Positions 22,996-34,760 of a stretch of 64,000 nucleotides of DNA are shown here, piece by piece. The stretch's first letter is position 1. Each line of letters starts with the position of its first letter. The stretch lies in contig CANNZV010001455.1 of the NCBI GenBank assembly GCA_947561585.1, forward strand, positions 124,001 through 188,000. Direction: 5' to 3'. The notes below the pieces were generated by a model. It was not told where the DNA came from and did no database searches. It worked only from the letters and a program-made list of their open reading frames with translations. The position numbers were made by a program, and so were the translations under genes. Source of the DNA: Caprella mutica. Taxonomy: Eukaryota > Arthropoda > Malacostraca > Amphipoda > Caprellidae.

Positions 22996-23038
22996 AGGGA
23001 TCATTGAACCCAAGGCATATTCTATTCTAGTAGTCAAA

Positions 23039-23180
23039 CCGCCGCGTTTTTTCACCGCCCCTCTTCAATTAATGACTGTTGAATGAATGGAAAACAAATT
23101 CACAGTCTATACTACCGTTTCTACCGCCTTCCATTCATTCAACCGTGATTAATTAAAGAGGGGCGGTGAAAACGCGGCGT
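23039..23180. mobile_element. Hairpin MITE 44 bp after the CAND1 stop
   Basis: Arms of about 55 bp (23039-23095, 23125-23180) are complementary, with ccgcgttttttcaccgcccc and ggggcggtgaaaacgcgg at the ends. It lies just past the stop codon at 22995 and so is probably in the 3' UTR, where it would form a strong stem in the mRNA. Confidence 0.8.
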
Positions 23181-23235
23181 TTTTTTCTGCTATTATAGAA
23201 TCATCCATTGCGGGTTATTGTGCGGTATAATGATA

Positions 23236-24561
23236 ATAGGTTCTAGGGTGAGTTGCGAGTTATTAACCCGTACCCCAATTTCGATAATCAAAGAAAATGG
23301 TGAAATATTTTTCTTTTAAACTCATTTTAATTGGTATCCATGATACTTGCAGGTATCACGGATATCAATCAAAATTCATGTTAATTTACCTGTTTTTATC
23401 TTGATTTGGCATTTCAACATGTTTTTTTAATTGGTATCCATGATACTCTGTAGGTATCACGGTTTGCCAATTGAAATTCCAGTTAATTTATTTATTCCTC
23501 ATATGATCGAAAATGTGGACCTGGTCGAAAACTTAGAACTTACCCCATATATGTTGTACATGTTAGAGTAACGCAGCAGTTAAAATTAATACGAAGCTTT
23601 CAATTATAATATTTCAGAATGTTTAAATTTTCTATTCGTTCATGAATATTACAAGGCAAATGGTAAATGGTCAATCCTTCACTTTATTTACCGTCTTATT
23701 TTGTTAATGAATACGTTAAATTATTTTAGATTGTTCAACCGTTTGATTTTTATACATGTGGATGAAATTTAGTAAATTGTTTATTTTGAAACTTAAATTC
23801 TTTCCGAACTGTTCTGCCTGAAATATTTCCCCCGTATTATCTCTAACTAAAAAGGTCTCTGATTATTTTGTCTTCAGTGTACTATCGGCTCTAAATCAAT
23901 GTGCTGACTGTACATTGACACTGTACATAGTAGACTCTAACTACACTGTGTATAAGTAGCACTAGGTTACACTGAACTAGTAGGATATGCTTTTGTTTGT
24001 TTTGCGGCCTATTAAACCTTCTGCCCGCTGAATTATCGTATGAGTAAAGACTTCGATCTGAAAATACAGTGAATTTCTAAATAAATTAGTTTCGAATGGA
24101 TATATCGTGTATTTATTTCACCTAACAGCTATGTATTATTCCTGAACTGTTGTAATTTGATCCGGTCTGCTGAAACTGGTAAACTATTCGCAGAGATTAT
24201 CTTGAACCGATTAAGTTAAATCTAATATATAAGAATTAGCAAATACTAAATTATTCGTTGTCACTTTTTTCTGCAATATGCAAACTTTCGTTCATTAGAA
24301 TATGATTCCACTCAGGTATTGAAATGATCGGAAAAAATTCTTTCGTAAAAAAAACTTTTTAAATTTTGTATAATAGAAAGCGTTTCGGATGCAATGTTTA
24401 TTAATAATTTTGGTTCCAAAAATTAATAAAGTTTTTGAAATTTATAATTTGATGACATTGATAAAAAGGTGCGGAGAATATAATCGATCGTTTTAGTATC
24501 TATCCATCTCATTAAAACTATCAACAAATAATAAAGTCCATCAGGAATTGCTAAGTCTAAC
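23236..24561. other. Region between CAND1 and the LRR gene (convergent genes)
   Basis: CAND1 (+) and the LRR gene (-) converge here, so both 3' ends lie in this stretch. It contains MITE pieces with tatccatgatac cores (23325-23480). AATAAA-like strings near 24079 (+) could serve polyadenylation, but none is decisive. Confidence 0.5.
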
Positions 24562-27500
24562 TTAGCAAAAATGTTCATATGCAGAAGCATCCAAGTCAGT
24601 CAGAAATGTTCCATCTGCGCATGTAGGAGTTGGTCCTTCATATGCCACTTTCGTCATGTATTCGGGGTTCGTGATAATCCAGGCCAAGTCACAACCACAG
24701 TCCAGTGGATTGTCTGTGGAAAAATAAAATCGATTGATGAAGATAACTCATCATGAGTATAGAAACAGTGAAGAATGAATTAGTTAAAGTTAATGTCAAA
24801 ACTACGTAAAGCACAAGATCATTTAATGAATAATAAATGTAATACAACTGGCGTAATATATTTACTGAATCATTTATATAGATAATTGAATGTCTGAATT
24901 TTGTATCAATATTTCACTACATTTCAGTTCAATTCATTTGAAAACTTTTTATAAACTCTTCGTGTGAATTCAACTCCAGAGACACTGGAATGGTAAAATG
25001 TCTATAAGGAAACACAGCGAGTCACCTAAATGCCATAACTCCAAAAAAGCTATTTTTCAGGAGAGGCATTTTAGTACATGTAATGTACGTACATTTAATG
25101 GTATATCGTTAGGACATTTAGCCTCTTTAGCGGTATATTTTTGAGTTACAATGATGATTTATATGGATAACTCTAAAATACATGTTTTTGTGTTTATGAC
25201 GTTGTTGTTGCTAACAAGCTATATGTGTAGAAGAGTACCTTGAATATTTGAACTCTGAATTACTCTAAAATGTGTAACTCACAACAGTAATTTACTCTAT
25301 TAAATTGTTTTTGGCTTGTGGGATTCAAATAGATTTCAATTAATTTACATCCCTTTTTTCGAATGGATCAGTAAAAAAATTATGCACTCGACCTTAATTA
25401 ACCCAATAACGACCAACGTTCTTTGGGATGGACATATAGAAAAACTTGATTTTCGTCTATTGTCATAACTAGAGCCCGAACTTTTAGGACCTAAAAAAAG
25501 GCAGTTTAGGACCTAAAAAAAGGCAGTTTAGGACCTAAAAAACGCAGTTTAGGACCTAAAAAAAGGCAGTTTAGGACCTAAAAAACGCAGTTTAGGACCT
25601 AAAAAAAAAGCAGTTTAGGACCTAAAAAAAGGCAGTTTAGGACCTAAAAAACGCAGTTTAGGACCTAAAAAAAATCAGTTTAGGACCTAAAAAAAGGCAG
25701 TTTAGGACCTATAAAAGGTATTTTAGGACTTATACTTATACATACACTTTTAGGATTAATAAATAGGTATTTACAACGAATAAATTACATTTTGGAATAT
25801 AAAATCAACAGTTTTTAGTCCGTTTAAATAAAAAAATGGTGAAAACAAATAAACAATTCATTCCTTTAAAATTCAATGAATCTAGTTTATAGTATATTTA
25901 TTCAAATTTAACCTAAAAGTATTACAAAAAACGGTTAGGTAAACTGAAATTCATGAAATGTAACTAATTACAATATTAAATTTGAAATTTGTATTTGCAG
26001 TAAACCTTCGTAGTGGACCAACCTCAGACTAAACAAACCATACATTAGATAATTAGACCAATTAAGGTATTCTGAAACTATTGTACAGGAAAAACCACTT
26101 ACAAGACAAAACACAATTTTTGTCACCTGACAGTTTTTCTCTCTTTGAATAGTTTATCATATTGATTATTCGCAATTTTATTTTTTAATTAATGGCAGAG
26201 TCTATGCTAAAAAATTGATGTGAAGAATTACAGAAAACTAGATACAGTGGTGACTTTGCTAATTCTTGAAATGATAGAAGTAAAACATTTATACTGTATA
26301 ATAATACAGACAGATTTTGATTAAATTATAACGTTCTATAAATTTGCCAATATAACTCATCAACTTTACCGACTAACCAAATTATAAAAAAGTATAAAAA
26401 ACCCAAAATAAGACTTTGGATCGTTATAGGAATTTATGATAATTTAGGACTTTATGGCATTTTTAGGACTTTATGGCATTTTTAGGACTTTATGGCATTT
26501 GTCCGGGCTCTAGTCATAACATTTCGTTCTTTTTTATGTAATATTTACGTAGTATAGACTAAATGTAGTAAGTAACTCTGTACGATACGTCAACTTAGTT
26601 CACAGGATCTATTTCATTTTAGGATATCGTCACTTACTTATATTTTTAGAGTTACTTTACTTGCCCGCCACTATTACAGGACTCTATTGTAACTAAATTA
26701 TTACTCACATTAAAATAAAAACTAGCAAATACAACATACCTACCTATTCATCGTAACCTGAATTATCTTTTTTGAAAACGTATTTGTCTATCAAACCTCT
26801 TCTAATTTTTGCGAAATATTATATACCGCCACTCTTCAAATACTGTGATGTGAATTAGGTTAAACCCTCGTAAAGAAAAGTTATGATAAAGAAATTACCG
26901 TAAACTCTGAGTTGAGTAATGTAAGACATCAGCAATTCAAAGACTGAAGCGTCAATCGTCTTCAGGAGGTTGAAAGGGAGAGAAATAATCAGTGAATTCA
27001 GTGCTGTGGAAGAGAAAAGACCTCATGTTACCGTATACCATACAAAAGAAGGGACCGCAATCACTTTTTAATATGAATACAACTTTAATGAACATCAAAT
27101 GTATTATCCATTCATTATATATCAATTCATTAACTTACTCGGTTCCCCTACCAGATGGAACGCGCCTGGCTCAATTGTCTCCAACCCATTGCTGGAAAAA
27201 TCATACCAATATCCATTGTAGTTGATGGGGATAGAGCCATTTTCCAGAATCTTGATGTTGTTGTCTTCTAAATATAAGTACTCCAGGTTTGGAATCTCAT
27301 CGAATGTTCCTATTAGAAAAAAATAAAGTGAATATTTATATGAAGATGTAAAATAGTTTTTAATGCCTAATACTGAAACTAATCTATCTTCATTCGGTAC
27401 ACGGAAGCGGAAAACTCCGGAAAGTATGGTACCCATTGCGGAAAACTGCCAGGCGGAAAACTGCCGAAGCGGAAACTGCCAGGCGGAAAACTGCCAGTCA

Positions 27501-30073
27501 CTTTTGGCAATTTAATGAGTTTAGTCAATAATAACATTTAATTTATAAAAAAGCCGTTCGCCTTTCGTTAAGGAGTTAAAGAGATGTTTGTTTTTACAAA
27601 ATATAAATAATAGTTAAATGTAAACAAGTTGATTAGAAAAATATATAAAGTACATACCTAATTAGATAAATATTACAGAAATTAATCAATTACAATATAG
27701 AAATTGAAAATATAACCTTTCTTAGAAAATACTAAGAGAACAAAGGAATAATTGTATTAGGGACAGAGTACAATTTCATTGTTTACACTATGCATCTTTA
27801 CATTATCAGTTCATAACGGGTTTAGTGTCTAATTACTTCGTATTGTGTTTATAATTTGAGAATTGAACAAGTCTTCAACCCTGCAAACAATTCCCTATTG
27901 CATACACATATTTACCATGTGGTTTAATGGTTTTAATGTGGCAATACAGTATAAATATGTGTTACCCACATTGAACCAATCTAACCACCATAAAAACACA
28001 TAATTAACACGTGGTTATGCCATTTTATAACCATATCAAATAGAGATTGAATACACCACATCATATCCACATGTAAATTACCATACTTATAACAGGTGTT
28101 TACCAAGTGTTATTTACCACATTCATAGCAACATGTTAAATATCATACTTATAACATATGGTAACCACATATATTTTACCATATTACCACGTAAAACAAC
28201 ATGTAATAAATATGGTATCTATTTTCAAAAATAGGCATAGTATACACATGATTTAAATGTGTAAGTGCCACATGGTATACACATGGAATTGTTTGTAGGG
28301 AAGCTTAATATTCACTTGTACTCACAATAAAAAAACTTTGATCGATGTTCGTGAAATATTTAGAATTTGCATCCCAACATCAATGATTATTAAACTGCTA
28401 TTACTTACCTAATATACTGCTGTTACTTACCTAATTCTCTGACAATTTCACTCGATCGAATTGATTACATTTTAATTAATAATACTTTTTACATATAAAT
28501 GAAAATTGTTAAAATGAATGTGTTGTGTTAATGACATGGAGAATAAAAATGTAAATGTAATAACTATTTAACATACATATAAGTTGATTTAACATTCACT
28601 TAATTTATTGTATAATTTAAAATTATATTATAGTGAAAATATCTAATTATCTAGTATTCACAAATCAGTACACAGGGTTTAACGTTTGCTTCGGAACCAA
28701 AGGCTATATTGCTGACGTCAATAGGAAATTAAAAACAAGAGACTATAAACGTAACTGAACCTGTTTTTAAAATTTATGTAACTTTGAAAATTATAAAATA
28801 CATACGTAAGTGTACTGAAGTTTGATTTACTGAGTGTTTAATAAAGTAGCTTTGTTGAAATATTATTTTTCTTTGAATATTATTTAAGTATTCCAATATC
28901 TATGTAGTTATTACTGTAAAAATGAATGTCCCCTTAACCTCTTAAAGAAGGTCTAACGCCGTTTTTTATAAATTAAAATGTGTTTATAACTAAAGAATAT
29001 TTCAGAAAGTCAAAAAATATACATGTATTGCCAATAAGTGACTGGCAGTTTTCCGCCTGGCAGTTTTCCGCTTCGGCAGTTTTCCGCCTGACAGTTTTCC
29101 GCCTGGCAGTTTTCCGGACACCCTTCATTCTTAGCCTCAGGTAGCATTTTTTTAACTTGAATAGATGTTATTAGCATCCATGACCTTTCTTAACTTTACA
29201 AAGAGAATTAGAATGATGTTTTACTGATTCAAAAGCTTTATGTAGCGAATGTGCATAATACAAAAAATTATATAATTTAAAAAGTTAAGTATTCAATTTA
29301 ATGATATTTTTTAATTTATTTTAATAATTAATCATTTCTAATTTGTAGTTCACTAGTTAGGTGAATTAATGTTTTTAATTCTGATTAATTAATTGACTTA
29401 ATGACTTAATAGTAAATTATTACGATACAAGCAATTACCTGTAGCTATTTCAGATATTTGTGATATTGCGAGATAAAGATATGATAAACTATCACTGGTA
29501 NNNNNNNNNNNNNNNNNNNNNNNNACTATCACTGGTAATTGCAGGCACTGATGCCAAATTAGAGAAAATCATTTCAAAAATGGTTATCTTGTCACTAAGT
29601 GGAGGAGGAGGGAATACCAGTGATGTAAGCTGAGTGCCATGTAATCCAACAGCCTCAAGATCTGAAGAGGAACAAGAATCGTAAAATGCATCACTGACTT
29701 CTATCAGTGATGGAAAAGGTCCGGGATACAGGGTGAACCGTCGGAACTTCACACCTACGCAAGTGAAATCAAGAGCTGTTAGAGATGAGGATGAGCTCAT
29801 TGTGAACTCATCGAATTCACTAACAGGGAATTCTTTCGCTAGGATGTTGCCGAGTTCTTCATCAGAGGATATGTTCGTACAGTCCAGAGTTAGTAGGAAT
29901 GAATCTGAATCGTAAGTACAGACACACGGGGCAATGTCTGCTGCGTCCGGACATGGGAAGTCGCGAGGTTGTTGGGGATTGGTTTCATTGACTTGAAATT
30001 CAGTTAAGGTTTCACCGGCACTGAGAGAATTAATACTTGAAAGAACAAGTAATTGTAGAAATATGCCAATCAT
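24562..30073 (-). CDS. Secreted leucine-rich-repeat protein, crustacean luciferase non-catalytic-subunit-like, 3 exons
   Basis: Exons on the minus strand: 30073-29439 (contains a 24-N gap), 27309-27139, 24713-24562. If the 13-bp duplicate flanking the gap is collapsed, lengths are 598, 171 and 152 nt, 921 nt in all (306 aa plus stop), with matching phases (ACA G|GA; CCG A|AC). The product has a signal peptide (MIGIFLQLLVLSSINSLSAG), an N-terminal cysteine cap (CPDAADIAPCVCTYD), LRRs (LSYLYLAISQISEIATGTF; IPNLEYLYLEDNNIKIL) and a C-terminal LRR cap (NNPLDCGCDLAWII ... CADG ... FC). Known of the family: such small secreted LRR proteins in crustaceans are annotated as Oplophorus-luciferin 2-monooxygenase non-catalytic subunit-like; this does not prove a role in light production. 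Both introns contain a DNA element with an 8-bp target duplication. No disabling change once the gap is closed. Confidence 0.88.
25470..26512. mobile_element. Non-autonomous hAT-like element, 8-bp TSD gtcataac
   Basis: The ends tagagcccgaac and gtccgggctcta are inverted (11 of 12), flanked by exact 8-bp direct repeats gtcataac at 25462-25469 and 26513-26520. Just inside the left end are about 11 copies of a 22-bp word with ttaggacctaaaaaaaggca (25482-25722); near the right end three copies of ttaggactttatggcattt (26447-26500). No coding sequence. Size, 8-bp duplication and short inverted ends fit hAT. It lies in intron 2 of the LRR gene. Confidence 0.9.
27396..29122. mobile_element. Large element with ggcggaaaactgcca word ends, TSD cttcattc
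   Basis: Exact 8-bp direct repeats cttcattc (27388-27395, 29123-29130) flank it. The ends are ggtacacggaa and the complement of ggtgtccggaa. Inside both ends are four to five copies of ggcggaaaactgcca, followed by a further inverted region (for example aatttataaaaaa.gccgtt), giving arms of about 180 bp. No transposase is visible. It fills most of LRR intron 1 and contains a second element at 27879-28300. Confidence 0.88.
27879..28300. mobile_element. Nested element with ccctgcaaacaattcc ends
   Basis: The terminal 16 bp (ccctgcaaacaattcc versus complement ccctacaaacaattcc) differ at one base. The inside is filled with degenerate accacatggta / tacacatg / gttataa words in both orientations. No target duplication was found. 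It lies inside the larger 27396-29122 element. Confidence 0.7.
29501..29524. other. Assembly gap (24 N) with duplicated flanks
   Basis: The 13 bases actatcactggta occur directly on both sides (29488-29500 and 29525-29537). Joining the flanks with one copy removed restores the LRR reading frame and a leucine-rich repeat, so this gap most likely has no missing sequence. Confidence 0.9.
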
Positions 30074-30261
30074 GATTATTGCACTACTGTCGCCAGATAA
30101 AACAAGTCAGTTGTCCTTTATAAGTCTTATCGAAGTTCAGATTGTTCCTTTCTCACGCTTGCACGATGACAATAATTCTAAGCATCATTTTACTTTTCTC
30201 TTTATCAAAAAATTGGTTCTTTTATGAGATTTCTTCAGTATAACATCATAGTTTCTATGAG

Positions 30262-30332
30262 ATATTCGAAGATAGAGAAGAGAAAGAAAGAGAGAGAAAG
30301 AGAGAGATAGAAAGAGAGAGAGAGAGAGAGAT
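30262..30332. repeat. GA-rich microsatellite
   Basis: Imperfect (ga)n / gaaagaga run upstream of the LRR gene's start codon (the gene is on the minus strand). Confidence 0.9.
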
Positions 30333-31429
30333 ATACTATGAGGTTGATGAAAAGGTAATATTTCGTTTGTAGGATTTATTTTATTTCATTACTGAACTAA
30401 TAAGATAATTCTTTAGATAAATTTCACACTAAAAATAATAAATTCAACGAAAAGATAAACAAAAGTGTTTTACATTATTATATATATTTCTCAGTTGGCA
30501 ATACTATTAATGTCCAATTGTTCATGTCAACTGCGTCATCTCAAATAGTTTCCCAAAATCTTCTACGTTTCTTCGAACTGATTTTGTTCAGGCTGTTTCT
30601 TTTTCATTGGAGCAAAATTCGCATGAATCACTTAATGTTTTTTTTAGGTTTTCTAGGAAGAATGATCTTCGTCTGACAGTAAAATATATAGCTAATATAT
30701 TATACTATAATTACTTAACCCTTTCGAACCTGAGTAATGAAATCGGCTGAAAAATAATAATTTTTTGTGCTTTTTGAGTCGTTAGGGGTCTAATTATCTC
30801 ATATTTAAGGCTCAAATTTTTTTTTGAAAATTTAATAAAATTTTAGATGAAGCGGGACTTGAGAGTCCCGACAGGTTTCTTTGAGCATGATTTGGGTGTT
30901 AATTTTTGTTATGTATATGAGAGGAAAGTCGCTTGTTTTGACCGATTGGTTGTTCAGTTATCGTTCATAATAGCTATGGATAATCATGAGATGATAATTC
31001 GTGATATGGTAAAATAATTGAAAAAAATGAAGCAATTAATTTTGAAAAAATTGAAAAAAAAAATTAAAAAAATCAAGTCATGGCTAATTCAAAACGTAAT
31101 AATTGGTAATCAAAAACTATTACATTGAATGATTTACTTTTATTCACAAACAGAACAGAAACAATTAAATACATATATTTCCTTATGGATAATGAAATAA
31201 ATATATTTCCATTTTGATAATGAAATGAAAGCAATTGCTCCTAAGATTATCAGGTCCTTTCTTTACAATACACCACAGCTTTCTCTGTGGTTTTCAAATG
31301 GAATAAAGTAAATATCTAAGCAGAAGGAATAATGTAATCAATATGTCGTTTCGTGAATGTATTATTCCGTATGGAAACCTTCGAAGCAATTTTTGGAGTC
31401 GTGATTCTAATCCACTTTTGATGCAAATG

Positions 31430-32106
31430 TCACACCTCCGTCTTGGAACATGAATGTTGGTCTATGTGAACCACTATTTGTGTGACGTACAGATGCTGAA
31501 ATGGAATATGCAGTCATTCTACACTGGAGATAGACTGTTTTTTATGAAATAGTTTGTTCCAAGGACCTTTGGAAGTTTTTGTAAGACACGAGGGACGAGG
31601 GTATTTGTTTGACATGGCATTCACTATTATTATAGCCATGTCCACTGTCCAGGACTCCGAAATTCCTCAAGATAGCAGAAAATCTCTATCTGTGCATCGT
31701 TTCTTTATGCATGATACTCCATCCTTCCGATAGTCAGCAATGGAATATCTAGGATTGTATCCCATCACAATATTTATTCCGATGAAACTAAGAAAATCCT
31801 CATTGAGATTTTCGCCTTTTTTGTACGCTGTAGAAATTACTCTCAAATAAAATACTTTGAAGCAATTCATTATTGAAGCAGAGTTTGAAAGCATCAATCG
31901 GATTTGAGAATGAAGGTTCATCTTTGACAGAATTGTGCACGAAACCCACATTTTCCGATTTCTCTTCTATATTCTTCCACCTTTGTTGAACATATTTTGG
32001 ATGCAAATCAATGCGTTTGATACATTACTCGAGACAATTGGAATACTTGTAGTAGTACTAATGCACGCTTCAATTGTAAAGTTTTCATTCAGCTCGAATA
32101 ACATGT
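31430..32106 (-). pseudogene. piggyBac transposase remnant
   Basis: On the minus strand, pieces in different frames show the DDE_Tnp_1_7 (piggyBac) layout: FNNELLQSILFESNFYSVQK (about 31865-31800), then ENLNEDFLSFIGINIVMGYNPRYS (about 31805-31740) and a decayed continuation. Stops and frame changes make it non-functional. The N-terminal part runs into the 30-bp array and then into sequence I cannot align. Confidence 0.8.
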
Positions 32107-32500
32107 CACAGCTTTCCCTGGGGTAAATACCCTTGTGTCAGCTTTCCCTGGGGTAAATACCCTTGTTTCAGCTTTCCCTGGGGTAAATACCCTTGTTTCA
32201 GCTTTCCTTGGGGTAAATACCCTTGTGTCAGATTTCCCTGGGGTAAATACCCTTGTTTCAGCTTTCCCTGGGGTAAATACCCTTGCTTCAGCTTTCCCTG
32301 GGGTAAATACCCTTGTTTCAGCTTTCCCTGGGGTAAATACCCTTGTGTCAGCTTTCCCTGGGGTAAATACCCTTGCCACAGCTTTCCCTGGGGTAAATAC
32401 CCTTGCCACAGCTTTCCCTGGGGTAAATACCCTTATTTCAGCTTTCCCTAGGGTAAATACCCTTGCCACAGCTTTCCTTGGGGTAAATACCCTTCGTCGT
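32106..32500. repeat. 30-bp tandem array inside the piggyBac
   Basis: About 13 copies of a 30-bp unit containing agctttccctggggtaaata and cccttg, with the last three bases varying (tgt, ttt, cca). Open frames on both strands are due to the unit length being divisible by three. Confidence 0.95.
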
Positions 32501-33484
32501 TATGCTCCTGAAGAAATGGTATGAAATTATTATCAGGAAGATTTGAAAATACTATATAATCATTATTATTTGAAACACTAATTATGAAGCAAAATTATTA
32601 TTTTCTAAAAGTCTATAAGCGTATATAGATAAAAATAGTTAATTTTCATATTATTATAAGTATATTGTACTGAGTTTCATATTATATGATAATAATATAT
32701 CATTATATATGACAATAACATATGTTTTCATATGTATTGAGTGTGAGGTCCTCAGAAACCTGATGGGACCTATGGTTCCCTGCCTCCCTGTCGGGACTCT
32801 AGAATCCCAGATACATTTATATGAATATAATACAATATTATCATAATATGAACTGTTTGATATACTATATATGATCCTAATATATACAGACAACAAAATT
32901 TATTGGTACAGTTACTCCAAGCATACAAATAAATTAACACTTAGCATAAAATGAATACAAAAAAATAAACATACCTCCTCCCTTGACTCCACTCCACATA
33001 CTGAGGCCAGGTGAGAGAGTGTCGCACAAATAGATGCCAGACTCTACTGAAATTACATTCTGAAGGGGTACTGAAAGTCCCGACAGGCCCATCAACACAT
33101 AAAACATCCTAGTATAATTTTTATAACGGAAAATAAGAGGTGGGACTTGAAGGTCCCGCCAGTCACGAAAGGGTTAAATATAAATCTCATATTTTTGATA
33201 ATGAGGAAGGATTCATTACCCCTTAAATTGACACTTAAAGCTCTACCACTTCTCAAGCCACTTCAATTTACGTAATTTCCATCGGAATAGAATTTCAGTG
33301 GCAAAGTAACAGCAATGTAGGTTTTACTTTCTTTACTTACTTTTGTTCATTAAATGAACGCCAAGTCATTAATTTGGATAAATTTAATGAATTAAATTAG
33401 GGAAAAAAGTTGTAACTGAAGCCTGGAAAACTGCACTAAAATGTACAGAGTGTTAATGTAATGTGACTAAGAAATAACAACTTA

Positions 33485-34130
33485 ATGGACCGACTATGGT
33501 TTTTGAGAACTTTTTATTAATGAAGCTATGGTTCTGAAATTTTGAACTCATTTGTAAAGTTGAATTCCCTATCGTTTTTGTTCATGGCATTTTTCGATTC
33601 GACCCAAAGAAAACAAGTTATTCGATTTTCGGACGGATTTCGACCCTTTTTCGTAAGGCCTAAAGCTCCATTTTGGTTGAAGCTACGGCATTGCGGTTGC
33701 TTGCATTCGATTCTCCAAAAGATGGTCTAGAACCCAACGTAAGTTTTGTTCGAATTTCTTATTATTTTTCGAAATAATGAAAAAAAAACTCTTTTTTTTT
33801 TAAATTCAATATTTCTAAAAATAATTAGAAATTCGAACAAAACCCACGTTGAGTTCTAGATAATTTCCTAGAGATTCGAATGCAAAAAAGAAACGCAATG
33901 CCGTAGCTTCAACCAAAATAAAGCCTTAGATGTTTGAATACCAAAATTTGTAGGTATTTTGAAGTGCCTCAAAATGGTATTCAAAGTTATTGGGCGACCG
34001 ACCATGTTTTTTGAAGAAAAAAATGAAGCTACGGTTCTGAAACTTCACACCCATATATTAAATTGAATTCCCTATCGTTTTTGTTCATAGCATTTTTTCG
34101 ATTAGACCCATATAAAACGAGTTATATTAA
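33485..34130. repeat. Duplicated 130-bp module around a hairpin
   Basis: A module with gaagctatggttctgaaatt and ttgaattccctatcgttttt occurs at about 33489-33620 and again at 33995-34125. Between them lies an inverted pair (about 33660-33770 versus 33810-33930; ttgaagctacggcattgcg and its complement cgcaatgccgtagcttcaa). Relationship to a mobile element is unknown. Confidence 0.7.
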
Positions 34131-34760
34131 CTAACAGAGCGTCACACAGGCACACTCTAGAGTTCTGATTTTTTGTACAATCATTTATAAGGTTATTAGG
34201 TACCTATTTATGAAAAAAAAAATGATACAATATAGAGATTTTTCCATGGTCGTTCTCCTTAATTATTCTATAAAGGTGTAAGTGGATCACCTAATTAATA
34301 ATCAGAGAGTTCTGAAATTTTGTATATGTGTAGAAAATGGCAAAAAATAATGATTTTGTTCAAACCAAAATTTGATTACAGCCAATAGAAAACGAGTTTT
34401 TAATAGAAAACGAATATTTAAGGGGTTACTTCAACTTTTTACATCAGCTTCACATACTGACTTTGAGAGACGAGATTCATTAGAAAGAGGAAGAAATGTT
34501 ACATAATGTAACATTGAAATATTTGAAATTGGCAGTTTTCTTTTGAAGCTACATATAAAAAAATAAGAAAACCCTATATTTTGCATATTTTTCAAATTCT
34601 CTTAGCTATAATTTATTTTTTAATTCCGTTTTTTCTTTAAATCAAACGATATATTATAGAACAGCTTTTTCTCTTTCAAACGAGTCCTGCCACAAAAACT
34701 GACAAAAAAACCCAATGTATGTCAAAAAAATACCCTAGAATGATGGTATGGATTATAAAT
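34131..34760. other. AT-rich stretch without recognisable genes
   Basis: No coding similarity seen; short imperfect echoes of the preceding module only. Confidence 0.5.

Larger units (their letters stand above)
30719..33173 (-). mobile_element. Decayed piggyBac element
   Basis: ccctttcg at the left and cgaaaggg at the right are perfect complements, each bordered by TTAA (30715-30718, 33174-33177), the piggyBac target duplication. Subterminal palindromic motifs recur at about 30853, 32765-32810, 33065 and 33140 (gcgggacttgagagtcccg, gtcgggactctagaatccc, tactgaaagtcccgacagg, tgggacttgaaggtcccgcc). The transposase on the minus strand is broken, and a 30-bp array lies within it. Confidence 0.9.

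Noticed and set aside
22674..23055. Minus-strand open frames over the last CAND1 exon
   Set aside because: Antisense shadows of a conserved coding exon.
32089..32524. Open frames with AFPGVNTLVS or ETRVFTPGK repeats
   Set aside because: Products of the 30-bp tandem array in a dead piggyBac; open on both strands.
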